Assembly (NCBI RefSeq): GCF_048544455.1 | Contig: NC_133532.1 | Location: forward strand, 19,222,948-19,286,947 | Source of the DNA: Silene latifolia | Lineage: Eukaryota > Streptophyta > Magnoliopsida > Caryophyllales > Caryophyllaceae | Reading direction: 5' to 3' | DNA length: 64,000 nt | Part shown: positions 37,601-50,060 of the stretch, in pieces | How positions within the stretch are numbered: the first letter of the stretch is position 1 | Layout: each line of letters starts with the position of its first letter | Translations under genes and position numbers: made by a program | Notes under the pieces: generated by a model | What the model was told of the DNA's origin: nothing | What the model saw: only the letters and a program-made list of their open reading frames with translations | Database searches by the model: none

Positions 37601-39310
37601 CGCATGACAGGCTATGTTCGACCACCTATTAATCCATCGACCCACGTTCTCTCCGTCTCCACACCGTCTTCTGGTACGCGATACCCTATTTCACATTTTC
37701 TCAATTACGACAAATTTTCCACTAACCACAAAATTTTCTTAGCGGCTGTGACCGACAATCACGAGCCTTCCTCTTTTAAAGAAGCAATGCAGGTACCCCA
37801 ATGGCGTGACGCAATGCAAAGTGAAATTGATGCTCTCGAACGCAACAACACATGGACTCTCGAACATCTCCCACCTCACAAAAAGGCCATCGTATCCAAA
37901 TGGGTCTACAAGATAAAATATAATGCGGATGGGACTATCGAACGCTACAAAGCTCGTTTAGTGGTTATGGGCAACCGACAAGTTGAGGGCATTGATTTCA
38001 AAGAAACATTTGCTCCAACCGCTAAAATGGTAACAGTTCGTGCTCTTCTAACTATTGCCGCAGCCAAAAATTGGATCATTCATCAAATGGATGTTCACAA
38101 CGCTTTCCTTCACGGCGATCTTCACGAAGAGGTATATATGAAATTGCCTCCCGGGTACAAAGCCAAAACCGATGGGACAAAGTGTATCGTCTTGAAAATC
38201 TCTTTATGGACTTCGCCAAGCCCCGAGTTGTTGGTATGCCAAGCTCGCATCCGCTTTGATCTCCTACGGGTTTAAACAATCTTCATACGACCATTCCCTT
38301 TTCTCCCTCATAGCGGCCGCATCCGAGGTACACGTGCTAGTATATGTTGATGATTTGGTTATTTGTGGGAATAACTCTCAAGTAATCAAGCAATTTAAAG
38401 ACTATTTAAGTGGCTGTTTTCATATGAAGGACCTCGGCCCGTTAAAATATTTTTTGGGCCTCGAAATTGCACGCAACAAAACCGGCCTTTTCATCTCGCA
38501 ACGAAAATACGCCCTCGACATCATTGCCGAATCCTGGTTACTTGGGTCTAAGCCTCACTCCATACCCATGGAACCTAATCATCGTCTTGCATCCACGACC
38601 ACGGCTCCCTTGAACGACCCACAACCATACCGAAGGCTTGTTGGCCGTCTGGTTTATCTAACTATTACAAGGCCCAAACTTACCTATTCCGTCCATATTC
38701 TTGCCCAATTCATGCACTCTCCTAAACTCGAACACTGGCATGCTGCCCTTCAAGTGGTAAAATACCTCAAAAATAATCCGGGACAAGGACTTCTCCTACG
38801 GGCTGATAACGATCTCCGTTTACATGCATATTGCGATGCTGACTATGCTACTTGTCCAACCACCCGCCGCTCCTTATCCGCCTATATTATGTTTCTTGGA
38901 AGCTCACCTATTCATGGAAAACAAAGAAAAAATCCACCGTCTCTCTATCATCCGCTGAAGCCGAATATAGGGCTATGGCCTACACGATTTGTGAGTTGAA
39001 ATGGTTAACCGGTCTTCTCCAATTTCTGGGCATCCACTTCAAAGACCCGATTGAGCTTCTATGTGATAATCAATCGGCTCTCCATATTGCCAACAACCCG
39101 GTCTTTCATGAAAGAACAAAACATATAGAGGTTGACTGTCACTTTATACGAGACGAAATCCTCAAAGGATTAATCAAACCGAGCTACGTGCATACAAAAT
39201 CGCAACTAGCGGATATTTTAACTAAAGCTCTTGGACGGACATCCTTTGAAGACTTATTATCCAAGTTGGGCGTTTCCACCTTACACGCACCAACTTGGGG
39301 GGGGGTAACA

Positions 39311-39538
39311 TGGGCCGACCCAACAGTCAAGCCTACCCATTACCCATAAGCCTTTAACGGCTAGTAGAGAACAATATGGCAACCAATTCTCCTTTGCCAT
39401 ATTTGATATATTTCATATAATTGTTTATAGCTTAGTATCTTTGTATATATATATATATACTTGAACTTGTGTACATTGCATCATAATAATACAACGCATC
39501 AATTCTATTCTCTGTATCACATCTTCTATTCATTCCTA
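39311..39538 (+). repeat. 3' LTR of the copia element
   Basis: Second copy of the LTR, directly after a run of nine or ten G and GTAACA. Confidence 0.85.
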
Positions 39539-40726
39539 CCGCAACAACAAAATACACTACATTCTCCTTGACATGTAAGCACATCCTCCTTATATGAACA
39601 ATGAAAAAGAAATGGAAGGGAAATAGAGATTAGAGCGATCATACCAAGCGGTCTTCATTTTCCCTTGCTAATGCCTCAAATGTAGTGTTGTATCTATGTG
39701 AGAAGAGAACAAAAACACGAGTATATACAATTCTACACTACTAAATTAGAGAACATGTTTTTGGTTTTTGAAATTTTCAAAGTTTTATGGATTTTGTTTT
39801 TATGAAATTAAAAGACATATTTTTGTGATTTTTCGAAATTTTTCAATTTTTATGCATTTTGGAATATAAATTCCCATCCCTCACTTTATTTTGGACATTG
39901 TCCTCAATGTACATGTAGGAGTAGGAATGAAAAAGAAATACATGTTTTTGGATTTTTGATTTTTTGAAATAAAGTACAAATGCAATATGATATGAATGAA
40001 TGCATGCTCTAACTAAATGCAATTCTATATGACATATATAACAAATGAATGCAATCTAAACTACCCTATATGATGCATGTTTTCTAGTAAACTATGGTCA
40101 CTTATGATCAAACCTCCCCAAACCGATTTAAACACTATTTCTAGTGTAGAAAAGAATAGGATTGGTCATTAGTGATTATGCATGAATTCTAGTCTATATG
40201 CAACTATCTACATGAATCATGTGAGATATATTCCAATGCAACTATACTATATGAACTAATTAATGTAAATGCAATATGAAATATAAGACAAATGCAAGCT
40301 AAATGTACATGTATATAACTAAATGCAAGTGTAAATGTAATGCAAAGTCAAAGAATTGGGTATCTTACAAATGGTGGTTTGAGGGAGGACTCCACCAAAC
40401 TAGTTTAATTTTTTGAAATTCTTTGTTTTGTCCATAGAGCTCAAGGCTCTTAAAAGAAGATCAAAAGCTTGTGAACAAGCTCCAAATAAGCATAAGTATG
40501 GGTTGCTCCATTTGAACATGAAATTTGGCCAAGGAAGTTTGTCATATGTTCTTTCTTTCACCTTGTCCTTGGAACTAGAGCTTTCCCAATGCTTCAAACC
40601 AATAAGCCCATGATTCTTGTCAACACTAGGTATGAAGTATGGTTCATATTCGTCCGGAGACTTCCACTCACCAACTTCTTCTTCGATTTTGGTGATGATG
40701 ATAACACTTTGATTATTCAATCCTTC

Positions 40727-41842
40727 CTAGGTAGAAGGAGAATTCTCATAACATTGATGATCGGATACCTTAAGAGTTGAGATTGTGGGTGCCAAATCTC
40801 CACAAGCACGTTCATTTGCAAGTTTTTTCTTGAGCTTTTCCACTAAGTACCCTTTATATGATGATTTGACTTTTTGGAGAAGGTCTTCCACATCATCTCC
40901 AACAATCATAGGTTCCATGGTGGGTGCGAAGAGGTCTTCATGGTCTATAGGAAAGAGGAATTCATCTTCTTTATGGAAGCATACCTCAAACTTCTCAAGG
41001 ATAGGCTCCTCAAGTGAGGCAATCTCACTACTCCATTCCTCTTCTTCAATGCAATACACATATTCCGCATAAGCTTCTTCCATAGGCTTGTCATCATCGC
41101 TATCTCCATAAGAATCATAAATGCAGGCTTCATTCTTCTTCAATAATTCCTCCTCCACCATCTCAATATTCACATCAAAAGACACACCCTCATACTCACA
41201 AAGGCTAAGAGTATTTGGCTTACTCAACCTCATATCTTCTTCATTGAATACAACACTTTCATATTCACAAGAGCTCAAAGGAATTGGCTCTTCCCACTTT
41301 TCATCAAAGGTAACTCCTTCAAACTCGCATTCATAGACAATGTCTAAGGGATGGTGAGGAGTAGTTAGTTGGGTTTCTTTTATTTGGGTAATTTGAATTT
41401 CCAACTCCTCACCTTGGTTAACAATGCCTTGAAGAACAATGTTCCTTCTTTGGCTCTCTTCTAGCATTTGTTTGAAGAAGTTTTGTTGATCTCCCATCAT
41501 TTGGAGAATCACATTTTGAATGGTCTCATCTTCTAGTTGTGGGTGGGTGTGAAAGTGGTTGTATTGTGGCAATTGAAATTCATTGTGAAGTGGGTATTGA
41601 GTGGGTGGTTGTTGTGGATATTGGGTGTGGGGATTTTGGTGGAAAAAATTGGGGTAATAGTAAGGATTTTCATTGTATGAGGTGTAAGGTAGGTTTGTGT
41701 TGACTTGCTCCTCAAACTCCCCATACCCATAATCATACTCAAAAGATCCAACACATACTCCATATGTCAAGACTTGAGCCATCATAGCTAAGACAAGGAA
41801 ACAACTACAAGTATGGAAACTACACAAAAACGGTAAGAACAA
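40727..41842 (-). CDS. Unrecognised acidic ORF in the Athila-like element, 371 aa
   Basis: The N-terminus is hydrophobic (FLPFLCSFHTCSCFLVLAMM), followed by a Tyr/Pro/His/Gln-rich part (about residues 55-100). A stretch MMGDQQNFFKQMLEESQRR (about 115-135) resembles the helical end of Athila-type gag proteins. Then come three short internal repeats of the form CE(F/Y)E(G/S)V(T/V/S)F(D/N) in a very acidic context. The C-terminus has a Lys-rich helix (EKLKKKLANERA). I do not recognise a function. Codon use looks coding, and the position directly after the primer-binding site is where gag normally sits. As part of a retroelement fossil it may be dead. Confidence 0.55.
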   Translation of the reverse strand: MFLPFLCSFHTCSCFLVLAMMAQVLTYGVCVGSFEYDYGYGEFEEQVNTNLPYTSYNENPYYYPNFFHQNPHTQYPQQPPTQYPLHNEFQLPQYNHFHTHPQLEDETIQNVILQMMGDQQNFFKQMLEESQRRNIVLQGIVNQGEELEIQITQIKETQLTTPHHPLDIVYECEFEGVTFDEKWEEPIPLSSCEYESVVFNEEDMRLSKPNTLSLCEYEGVSFDVNIEMVEEELLKKNEACIYDSYGDSDDDKPMEEAYAEYVYCIEEEEWSSEIASLEEPILEKFEVCFHKEDEFLFPIDHEDLFAPTMEPMIVGDDVEDLLQKVKSSYKGYLVEKLKKKLANERACGDLAPTISTLKVSDHQCYENSPST

Positions 41843-41941
41843 TCCTTGAGGAATAAATTCCTCAAGGTGAAAGCAAAATCAAAATAGACAAACAAGTAAG
41901 AACTTAATCACAAAACACCGTCCCCGGCAACGGCGCCATTT

Positions 41942-43773
41942 TGATGGGTTAGATGTCGTCGGGTCTCCCAATCAAACACATTTACATTCTCAACAAACAA
42001 CTAGTTAGTGGTAAGTTGAGGTCGATCCATGGGACGGTGTGCTTTGGGTTCTAAGTCTATCTATCTCAATTTATGCTAGTGTAACAATTGATGGGGTTTG
42101 TAGTTGTATTCTAAACTAATGAAAGTAACAAAGTAAAGCAAACAATGAACTAAGAAATGTAAACAAATGACTAAAAGCACTAGGATGTCATGGGGTCATA
42201 GGGAATTCATGGTGTTGATCATACAAACATGTTTACAAAGTTGCAAGCAATTAATGTTGTAAAGCAACCGAATTGGTTTATGTCTTACGGTTCTTAGGAA
42301 GAATTGGGTCCCGGAGCCGAATCGATTAGATTGTACAACACCTACAAGTCGACTTAGTTTCCTCCTAATCACTTCTATGCATGGTCTAACAAGACTCGAG
42401 TTGGTTTATATCTTACAAGTCAAGTTGAATAGATAAGAGATGGTTGTAAATGCAAGGATTCATAGCCTTAGCATTTCATCAAACATAACATGTGCATAGG
42501 TTGACATCACAACAAGCAAGCAATTTAATTATGAAAACATATTAGATTAAGCATGATTAATCCCATGTTTGTTTCCCCTAATTACCCACTAATCCTAGCT
42601 AAAGAGACTACTCACTTATTATCATGGTAAACATGTCATTAATAGTGTCAATCATCACAACAAGTGTAAACATGATAAGAGAATGAGGAAATAAACAATA
42701 AAGAGTAAAGGGTAAAAGAATTATACCAAACTTGAGATGATTCCAAATAGTAAAGCAAAGAATAAAAGAAGAGAACTTGATTGATTGATGAAGAGTTGTC
42801 AATTCTCCAATAATAACCCAATAATCTTCAATTACCCAATAATAATAAACTTGAATAATAATTAAGGAAAGATTAATGTGTAATTTTGTGGAAAGATTGA
42901 GATTAATCTATTGTAATCTACTCCTAATCTAATCCAAGAGAATTTCTTACTAAGAGAGCTTGGTCTTTGATTATTACAAATGGGGTATTTATAGTGGGGA
43001 TTAGGTGCACAAATTAGGGTTACTAAGGGCTTAAATGACGATTAAGTCCTTGAGGAATCGCTCCTCTCAAGAAAAGATGCGGGTCTCCTTTTAGCTAGTC
43101 TTTCAAAAATATGCGCATCTTGAATGGAGAAAGAAGAAGCCGGTTGCACTGGAAAGGAATCCGAGCGGCCAAGGGGTCGGGACGCTCGGATTGTTGGAGC
43201 AGAGGACGAGCGGATTAAGCACGGGACGCTCGGATCAAAAGAAGGGAAGACGAGCGGATTTGGAGGGGGGACGAGCGGATTGTCTCAGGGGACGAGCGGA
43301 TTGGCGGACAGCTTCTTTGTTTGAGCTCGGATTGTAAAACGGACGTCATTTTCTCATCCGGACTCCTATTGGAGTGATTCAAAAGCCTACATCACTTGAT
43401 TTTTCGACGCCGTTTCATCTAGCATACTTTCAGAGCCAAAGAAGTAACTTTTGGTTTGGGTTCCGAGCAATTTCTTCATGTAATGGCTTCCATGCTTTTC
43501 CTCCTCTTGCATACCCCTTATTCTTGTGTTGTTGGCTCTCGTTCTTGCCTCCTCTTCATACTAGTCCATCCAATATCATCAATAACCTTCCAAATAAGCA
43601 CGAGAGACGGGAATTTTCACCTCATTTATCTCCTTTTCTAAAAAACATATGAAATGCACTAGAAAAGCAAATAGGAAGGTTTTGACGGATAAAATGGCCA
43701 AGGAATGTTATAATAGTATGCAAAATAGGCTCAATTAGGGGACTAAATGTGCGCAAATATGAGTCACTTCACA
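41942..43773 (-). repeat. LTR of the Athila-like element
   Basis: 1832 bp next to the tRNA-Asp primer-binding site. It contains a minisatellite of GGGACGAGCGGATT units (43140-43310). A related LTR piece lies at about 44580-45150. Confidence 0.75.
43140..43310. repeat. Minisatellite, unit GACGAGCGGATT / GACGCTCGGATT
   Basis: About seven diverged units of 12-16 bases within the Athila-like LTR, more GC-rich than the surroundings. Confidence 0.75.
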
Positions 43774-46773
43774 TTATCACTCACAAAATTATTTTTTCAA
43801 TATTAAGGAATTAATTAACTTGTATCGTCATACAATTAATTAATTAATCAATTAAGAATGTTTCCCTAAAGGTATGACCTTAAGGGATCAACTGATCACC
43901 ACCGTCATACGACAGTAAAGTCAAACTCTAGTCAGCCAATCATTACCGATTAATGTGGATCAGTTGACAATAAAATGTTACAATCCCTTATGTCTTCTTA
44001 ATATGAGATTTAAACATGTGATCGCATTATTGTCGAGGACACATACTCCAACAATCACCCACTTGTCCGCGACAAGTGTGCTCACCAATTCTCTTGTCCT
44101 ATTACTATCTCCCACTCAATGCAAGGTGTCTTGCAGGTCGTACTTGCATTTGATCATATCATGATTGGTTTCCTCGATCTGGAGAATAACTGTCTGACCG
44201 GAATTATCTACCATAGATATCTTCCGAGCGTGGCCACGTATTTCCAGTTCATTGCTCCTCGAGTGGCCTTGAGATATAAAATAACCCTGACGGGGATGGA
44301 CAATTCTTATTGCACTCTTCACTTTGAATAGCCACAGCTCATCATGACCCAAAACATGCCCATTAGACCCCAATTACGAAGGTCGCAGAACATAAATCAA
44401 AGTAACTCTGAAACTGTGTCATCTTAGGCGAACAGTCTTTAGTCAAAGAATCGACTCATAAGAATACCATAGTCGCTCTCGCCACGACCAGGCTATAAAA
44501 ATTTCCAGAACTCTATAAGTGGTCATAAGCCCGACAGAGTGACCCTCACAGTTGGTCGGACTCACTCGGAGGTTTAGTTTTCGGTACTTGTCGTTAGGAG
44601 CACCTAGACCAAAACACAATTTATAACTTCACAAACAACTCTACAATTAGTAAAGAGGCAAGTAAAGGTCGGATCCCAAGGGACGGGAATTGAGATGAGA
44701 TTTTCAATTGCAACTAGCGGTGTCTAAGGGTGTCACAATTTGGGGTTTGAAGTAGAAGATCACTAAACTAAATAACAATGAAAGTAAACAAGCAAGATGA
44801 TTAAAAAGGGATGTAAACAATTGATAAAAGGCACTAGGGTGTCATGGGGTCATAGGGGATTCATGGGAATTGATCATACAAACATATTCTCAAATTATAA
44901 GCAAGCAATTATTGTTGTGATGGATCAAGTTGGTTTATATCTTACAATCCTAGGAAATTTTGGGTTCCGGAGCCGAATCGATTAGATTGTACAACACCTA
45001 CAAGTCGACTTAATCTTCCCTACTCAACTATATGCATGGTCTAATGAGACTCGAGTTGGTTTATGTCTTACAAGTCTCATTGAAAAGATAGGTGATGGGT
45101 AAAAAAAATGCAAGGATTCATAGGCTCGCATTTCATCAAACATAACATGTGCAATATAAAACCATTTTATACGAAATTTTACATAAAATGTGTAAAAAAT
45201 GCATGTGAGGTCGTGTAAAAATTTCAAGGTCAGAATTATAGTCTAACTAATTTTAGCATTTTAAGTGTCATTTTATACAATAAAATGTAATAAAAATACT
45301 AAAATCATATTAAAGAGCTATAAAATACCATAAATCATCAAAAATGACCTAAAATAAATTTAGGACCAGAATGTTTAACATGCAAAATTTTAGTGGCATT
45401 TATCTTCATAAATCACAAATTTTTAGTTTTATATGTTAACAAATTAACTCAGAAAAACAAAACCGATTATGCATGCAACAACTCTTGCTCTGATACCAAT
45501 TGTTAGATTCATTAATCTCTAATTAGACACTTCTAATAACTAAGTGTTTATTAATTTAGTCATAAACTAAAAGGAACTTATGCATGCATAACTATTTAAA
45601 TAAAAGAGAAGAAATTTAGACATTCTTACAAGGAGGGCCGAAATTGGTTTATACTAAATTGGTCTCCTACCAAGTTAGTCTTCTTAATAATAATCCAAAT
45701 GCCCCAAAAACTTAGATCTAATAGCAAGATCTACACCTTAAGGATTTGTACCAAGGAAATCCTTCTTAATACAAATATTAATTTAGTTACTAGAAATTAA
45801 TATTTGTGTCCTTAAAAATACTAATATTATGAGATTACTACTTCTTGTAATATATGAATAATATTAGAGATTTATGTGAGATATTCTAGTCTTGTTGAAA
45901 AAATAATACTAGAGAGATAAGTTAATCACCAAGTAGTTAACTTATTAGAATGAATTAGTGTGATATGAAAATACACTACTTGAGTGTATAAGGAGGAGGC
46001 CACCGGTTTTGCATGGGTAGAGTGCCCAATGCATTTGCTAATTGCTCTTCACAAGAGTGTAGGTTTGCATGACTATCATTTGTAGGTAATGATTATGCTT
46101 CCCACTAATTAAAACAATAAAGCACAACACCTCCTTTCCCTTCCATTTACACGACACATACATGCCTAATATGGATCCATTTTAACTTTGTCAAATGTTA
46201 ATTTGAATTGTGTGACAATTGGACATGTTACTAGACTTGTAATTTAAATAATGCATTTTTAACAAATTAAAAATCATTATATAAATGAAATAAATCACAT
46301 ACAAAAATTAACTAGTAATTCACAATTACAATTACTTAAAATGGGTCATAGAATTATAAATCACAACTACTTGTATTTATAATAAATAATTCATTCTTTA
46401 TTTTAATTGTTTCATAAACAATAAATAAACCTTAAGTAATAAAACAATTTAATTACTTAGTACGAATCTTATTTAATCGAATTACAATAAGATACGCATT
46501 ATCACTCACAAAATCATTTGTTCAATTTTATGGAATTAATTAACTTGTATCGTCATACAATTAATTAATTAATCAATTAAGAATGTTTTCCTAAAGGTAT
46601 GACCTTAAGGGATCAACTGATCACCACCGTTATACGACAGTAATGTCAAACTCTAGTCAGCCAATCATTACCGATTAATGTGGATCAGTTGACAATAAAA
46701 TGTTACAATCCCTTATGTATTCTTAATATGAGATTTAAACATGTGATCGCATTATTGTCGAGGACACATACTC

Positions 46774-46778
<5 letters not shown>
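43774..46778 (-). mobile_element. SIRE/Maximus-like copia remnant, non-coding
   Basis: On the minus strand the 5' LTR is 46778-45501 (TGTTGGAGTATGTG to TGAATCTAACA), followed by the primer-binding site TGGTATCAGAGC (45499-45488). The 3' LTR survives only as 44053-43774, preceded by a polypurine tract (near 44054-44064) and cut by the Athila-like element. The about 1.4-kb internal region has no coding and contains a piece of an Athila-type LTR (about 44580-45150). LTR family judged from the TGTTGGAGTATGTG start and layout; fossil. Confidence 0.7.
44580..45150 (-). repeat. Athila-type LTR fragment inside the SIRE-like remnant
   Basis: The long stretch from GTCATGGGGTCATAGG to CAAACATAACATGTGC parallels 42185-42500 with scattered differences. 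Ends not determined. Confidence 0.65.

Positions 46779-46824
<46 letters not shown>
46779..46824. repeat. (TA)n microsatellite
   Basis: About 22 TA units between the SIRE-like LTR and the second CACTA element. Confidence 0.95.
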
Positions 46825-46825
<1 letters not shown>

Positions 46826-48841
46826 ATATCAATGTGATGAATGAATAGACGCAAAAGCTTAGAACTGTCAATCATCACGACTCCTAAGAATGGAAAGTTA
46901 GAATCTCCATATGATAAGGCCTTCATAGAGAAAATTGTAAGTTTGAATAAATATGTCACTCCTACCATTGGTTGTTGGTTATATAATTGTGAGTTTAAAT
47001 AAAATTTAGTTGCATAATGGTTTTTTGTGTATGTAAAGGATCTGTGATGAGAAGGAGGTACAGGAAGGAAAATGGAAGCCTGAAGGACGTGATGACATTC
47101 TTGCTAGGGCAATCGGCAAAGCAGAGCTTCCAGGTCGTGTGAGAGGGGTATCGACGCATGTTGGTATCACTAAGTATTTTGGAAAAACTACTCGAAGGAC
47201 AATGAGTGATGATGATAGGGTATATAAATACTGTATTTTATTCAACATAATTTATATATATATATATATATGCTGAAATTATACTACTTATTTTAATCAT
47301 ATTCATTTCTACTACACAACTACAAACAATGTCCAGGTTGATACTCGGAATGGTGAAAACGGGGGATAAGCCATCTGAAGAAGAGTTGGTTATGGTTCGG
47401 CAAGTCATAAAGGAAGCAGGAGAGAAGAAGGAAAAAGCAGGCATGCGAAGTGAGGAAGACATGGTAAAGGATCAAGATCGGGTAGTTGAAGAGGAAGCCA
47501 TGAAGGCCGTGAGAGAGGAGGTGGAGGTGGGAGTCGAAGACACGTTCTTATCATCTCCAAATCCGGCTTTCGACGAGGTATTAGCTACTACGAGTAGTTT
47601 ATAATTGTTGTATATATACTAATTAATTAAATTTATTAATTAAAGTAGTGCATGTATATATACTAATTAATTAAAAATGTGAAGGTCGTTTGCAAGAAGC
47701 CTTGTGTTCTTTACTACAAAGCCCCTGCAGTAGCATCGGGCAAAATTGCTTTTGCTAGGGGAGTAGCGTTCTATTACGACCAGAATCAAGAAGTTGAGGT
47801 TGAAGGCAATCAAGGCATTTCCCTTCGTGAGGAATGGAGGGAAGTGGAAGTGACCGACTTATATCTGGAGGAGTATGGTACTCTAATAGTACCACTTAGT
47901 GATAATTGGCGTTTGCAAGATTTCGTGGGTTCTATTGTGCAATGGCCTGAAGCATTCATTAGTGTTGACATCTCCGGGGTAGTTATGCTAAAGCGAACGC
48001 TTTTTATATAATGAACGCCTTTAAATTTATTAGGGTAACCTTATCTAACATATAGTAAGTATTTCAATTTTTACATTTGCAGGAGTTACACGAAGCCATT
48101 ATGGCTGAAATTAGGCAGACTACGTCAACACCCAAAGTCACTGATTCGACTGCCTCTCTACCCAAAATTCAAGAGGTAGTAATAATTTGAAAAATAGATT
48201 GTGAGTCTTTCCTTTTTTTTTGGTTATTTAAATTATATATGACGTCTCGTGTAATGTATTTTTTTTTCTAAATTGTAGACCGAGGTAAAATCAGACGACT
48301 TACAATATAAGCCATTTGATTTGCTGCACACAACGCTGTTGCTCCTCTTAAACCTAGATATCACACCGATGATTATAAGCCAAAATTGAATACTCCAACG
48401 TTCGTAGCTTTGCACCACCTGGCTGAAATGAAGGCAGCTACCGGGGATATACTCATGATTGAGATCGAAGAGGATGTTATGGGTGAAGGTACAATTGTTC
48501 TTATGGATGGGGAATCACTGTGTCAGTTTCTCTACCTTAACGAGTTAGATGCTATGCACATTGTAATTTGGATGAAGTAAGTTCATTAATAAAACTTGGC
48601 ATTTGGTTTTACGAATAGTGGTATTTATTTAATTCATCAATGAAAATAACATTCTTCGTTCCATTTGACGTAATAGGTACCTGTGTACACACATCGCTGA
48701 GGGGAACTATGTTTCTCATGACTACGGATTCGTGTCACCTGAATTGTTCTCTCAAAAGGTGCTTAGATACACATACAGAGACCACATCGATAAAATTGTT
48801 GAACGGTTGAGGATGCCCAAAAGCCTATGGTTTGCCCCATA

Positions 48842-50060
48842 TGCAGTGTCAAACCCCAGGCCTGACACAAAAGACTCAATCTTTGCTTAGACAAGAGTTT
48901 CCTGAATTGTTCAGGAATGCAACAGACTTAAGAATATAATTAAAAATACCAAATGGCCTGCTAAAATCATGAAACTTAGTGACAAGCTAGTTAATTGATT
49001 AAACTAACTCTGAGTAAAATTCCAGGAATTTTGAGACACTCTAAGTATTTTTAGTTGAATAAATAAGACAGGCTGAGAGGAAGAATCAGACTGCTTGACA
49101 CAGGAATGTTATTTGATGACTGAGAGGGAACCAAGGGATATAATTATCAACTTAAATCCCACAGAATACTCACAGGGAAACAAGCTAACAATTTGGACAA
49201 CTTAACATGGAAATTATCACAGCCTAGCACAGATAATAACCAACTCAAGTTAACAGCAAGACCACACAACCCACAGTCTGAGCACAGGATTGAATGAACC
49301 TTACCAACAGACTTTGTTCAACACCTACAGTCTAAGCATAAGATGTTAACAGGCCTGACTCTTAACTACAGACTAAGCACAAGTTATAGAGATTTAAAAT
49401 TGAGAGAACACTCAGGTTTAATATTCATCAAAAGCTGCCTCAATGCAGTTGGAGGAGAGGTCCTTATATAGGCCTTCCTCTTGGAGATCTGGTACAAAGT
49501 TTAACCTAGTAATCTCATCCAAGGGCCAGGATTCGTTCTTAGGACATAAATAAAGTACTGGAAATATTTTACAATGATGACAAAATGATTTAAAAGAAAC
49601 TGCAAGAAAACAACGAGAAATCGCACCGAAAGTGACATGTCGCTTCCTAGGCTGCAGTGTTGCTTTGGCTGGGAGTATAAGGACGAATGGGTGCAGTGGG
49701 GGTCTTGACTTTGGCTCTGAGGTGGTATCTGAAATATGGAGAGACAAGCAAAAGTTTTTCAGCAACATCTCCTTCTTTGTCTAGCCAGAAATGGCAATTT
49801 ACTTTATGCTTTTTCAGCAGCTTGACTTTCAGTTGGTTTTTCTCTTGATTGCAGGGTGAATTAGGCCTGGCTCCTTAGGACTTTTCTGATCTTAGTAGGT
49901 TTATGTTTCAGCTGGCCAGGGTGGCAGCTGGTGGTTGAACTTGTACGGATACCCGGGACTTCCTAAAGCAGGCATGACAGGGGTTGTTGATAGGGTAGTG
50001 TGACTGGAACTGTTGCCTGCTGCCTGATCAGTGTTGCCCTGATTCCTGGCTCCTGCTGCA
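48842..50060 (-). repeat. 3' LTR (left copy) of the gypsy element
   Basis: Contains the last codons of pol on the minus strand. Ends CTGCTGCA; paired with 54547-55774. Confidence 0.92.

Larger units (their letters stand above)
34420..39538 (+). mobile_element. Ty1/copia LTR retrotransposon, broken
   Basis: LTRs of about 225 bp (34420-34644 and 39311-39538) starting TGGGCCGACCC, with a primer-binding-like TGGTATCAAGCT at 34664-34675 and a G-run polypurine tract before the right LTR. Parts in copia order: gag about 34.7-35.6 kb, protease (WIIDTGASHHMSG) and integrase (LWHRRLGHPS) about 35.7-37.4 kb, reverse transcriptase (YVDDLVICG) and RNase H about 37.6-39.3 kb. The gag type (NYDEWARSFHLALLAKGK) suggests an Ale/Retrofit-like lineage, tentatively. 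The coding region has several breaks. The LTRs differ at only a few places, so it is fairly young. No clear target duplication. Confidence 0.88.
39540..43773 (-). mobile_element. Athila-like LTR element, 5' part only
   Basis: On the minus strand, an LTR (43773-41942, TGTGAAGTGACTC to ACCCATCA) is followed at 41938-41921 by TGGCGCCGTTGCCGGGGA, the tRNA-Asp primer-binding site typical of Athila and related gypsy elements. The internal region carries an acidic ORF (41842-40727) and a short ORF (40720-40400). No gag, RT or integrase of known type is seen and the second LTR is absent. It is a fossil, probably a non-autonomous derivative. The left limit is arbitrary: about 860 bases (39540-40400) show nothing I can name. 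Confidence 0.7.

Noticed and set aside
37376-37645. Arg/Gly-rich minus-strand ORF
   Set aside because: Shadow of the low-complexity Pro/Thr-rich linker of the copia polyprotein on the plus strand.
46735-46968. ORF with Ile-Tyr repeats
   Set aside because: A reading through the TA microsatellite.
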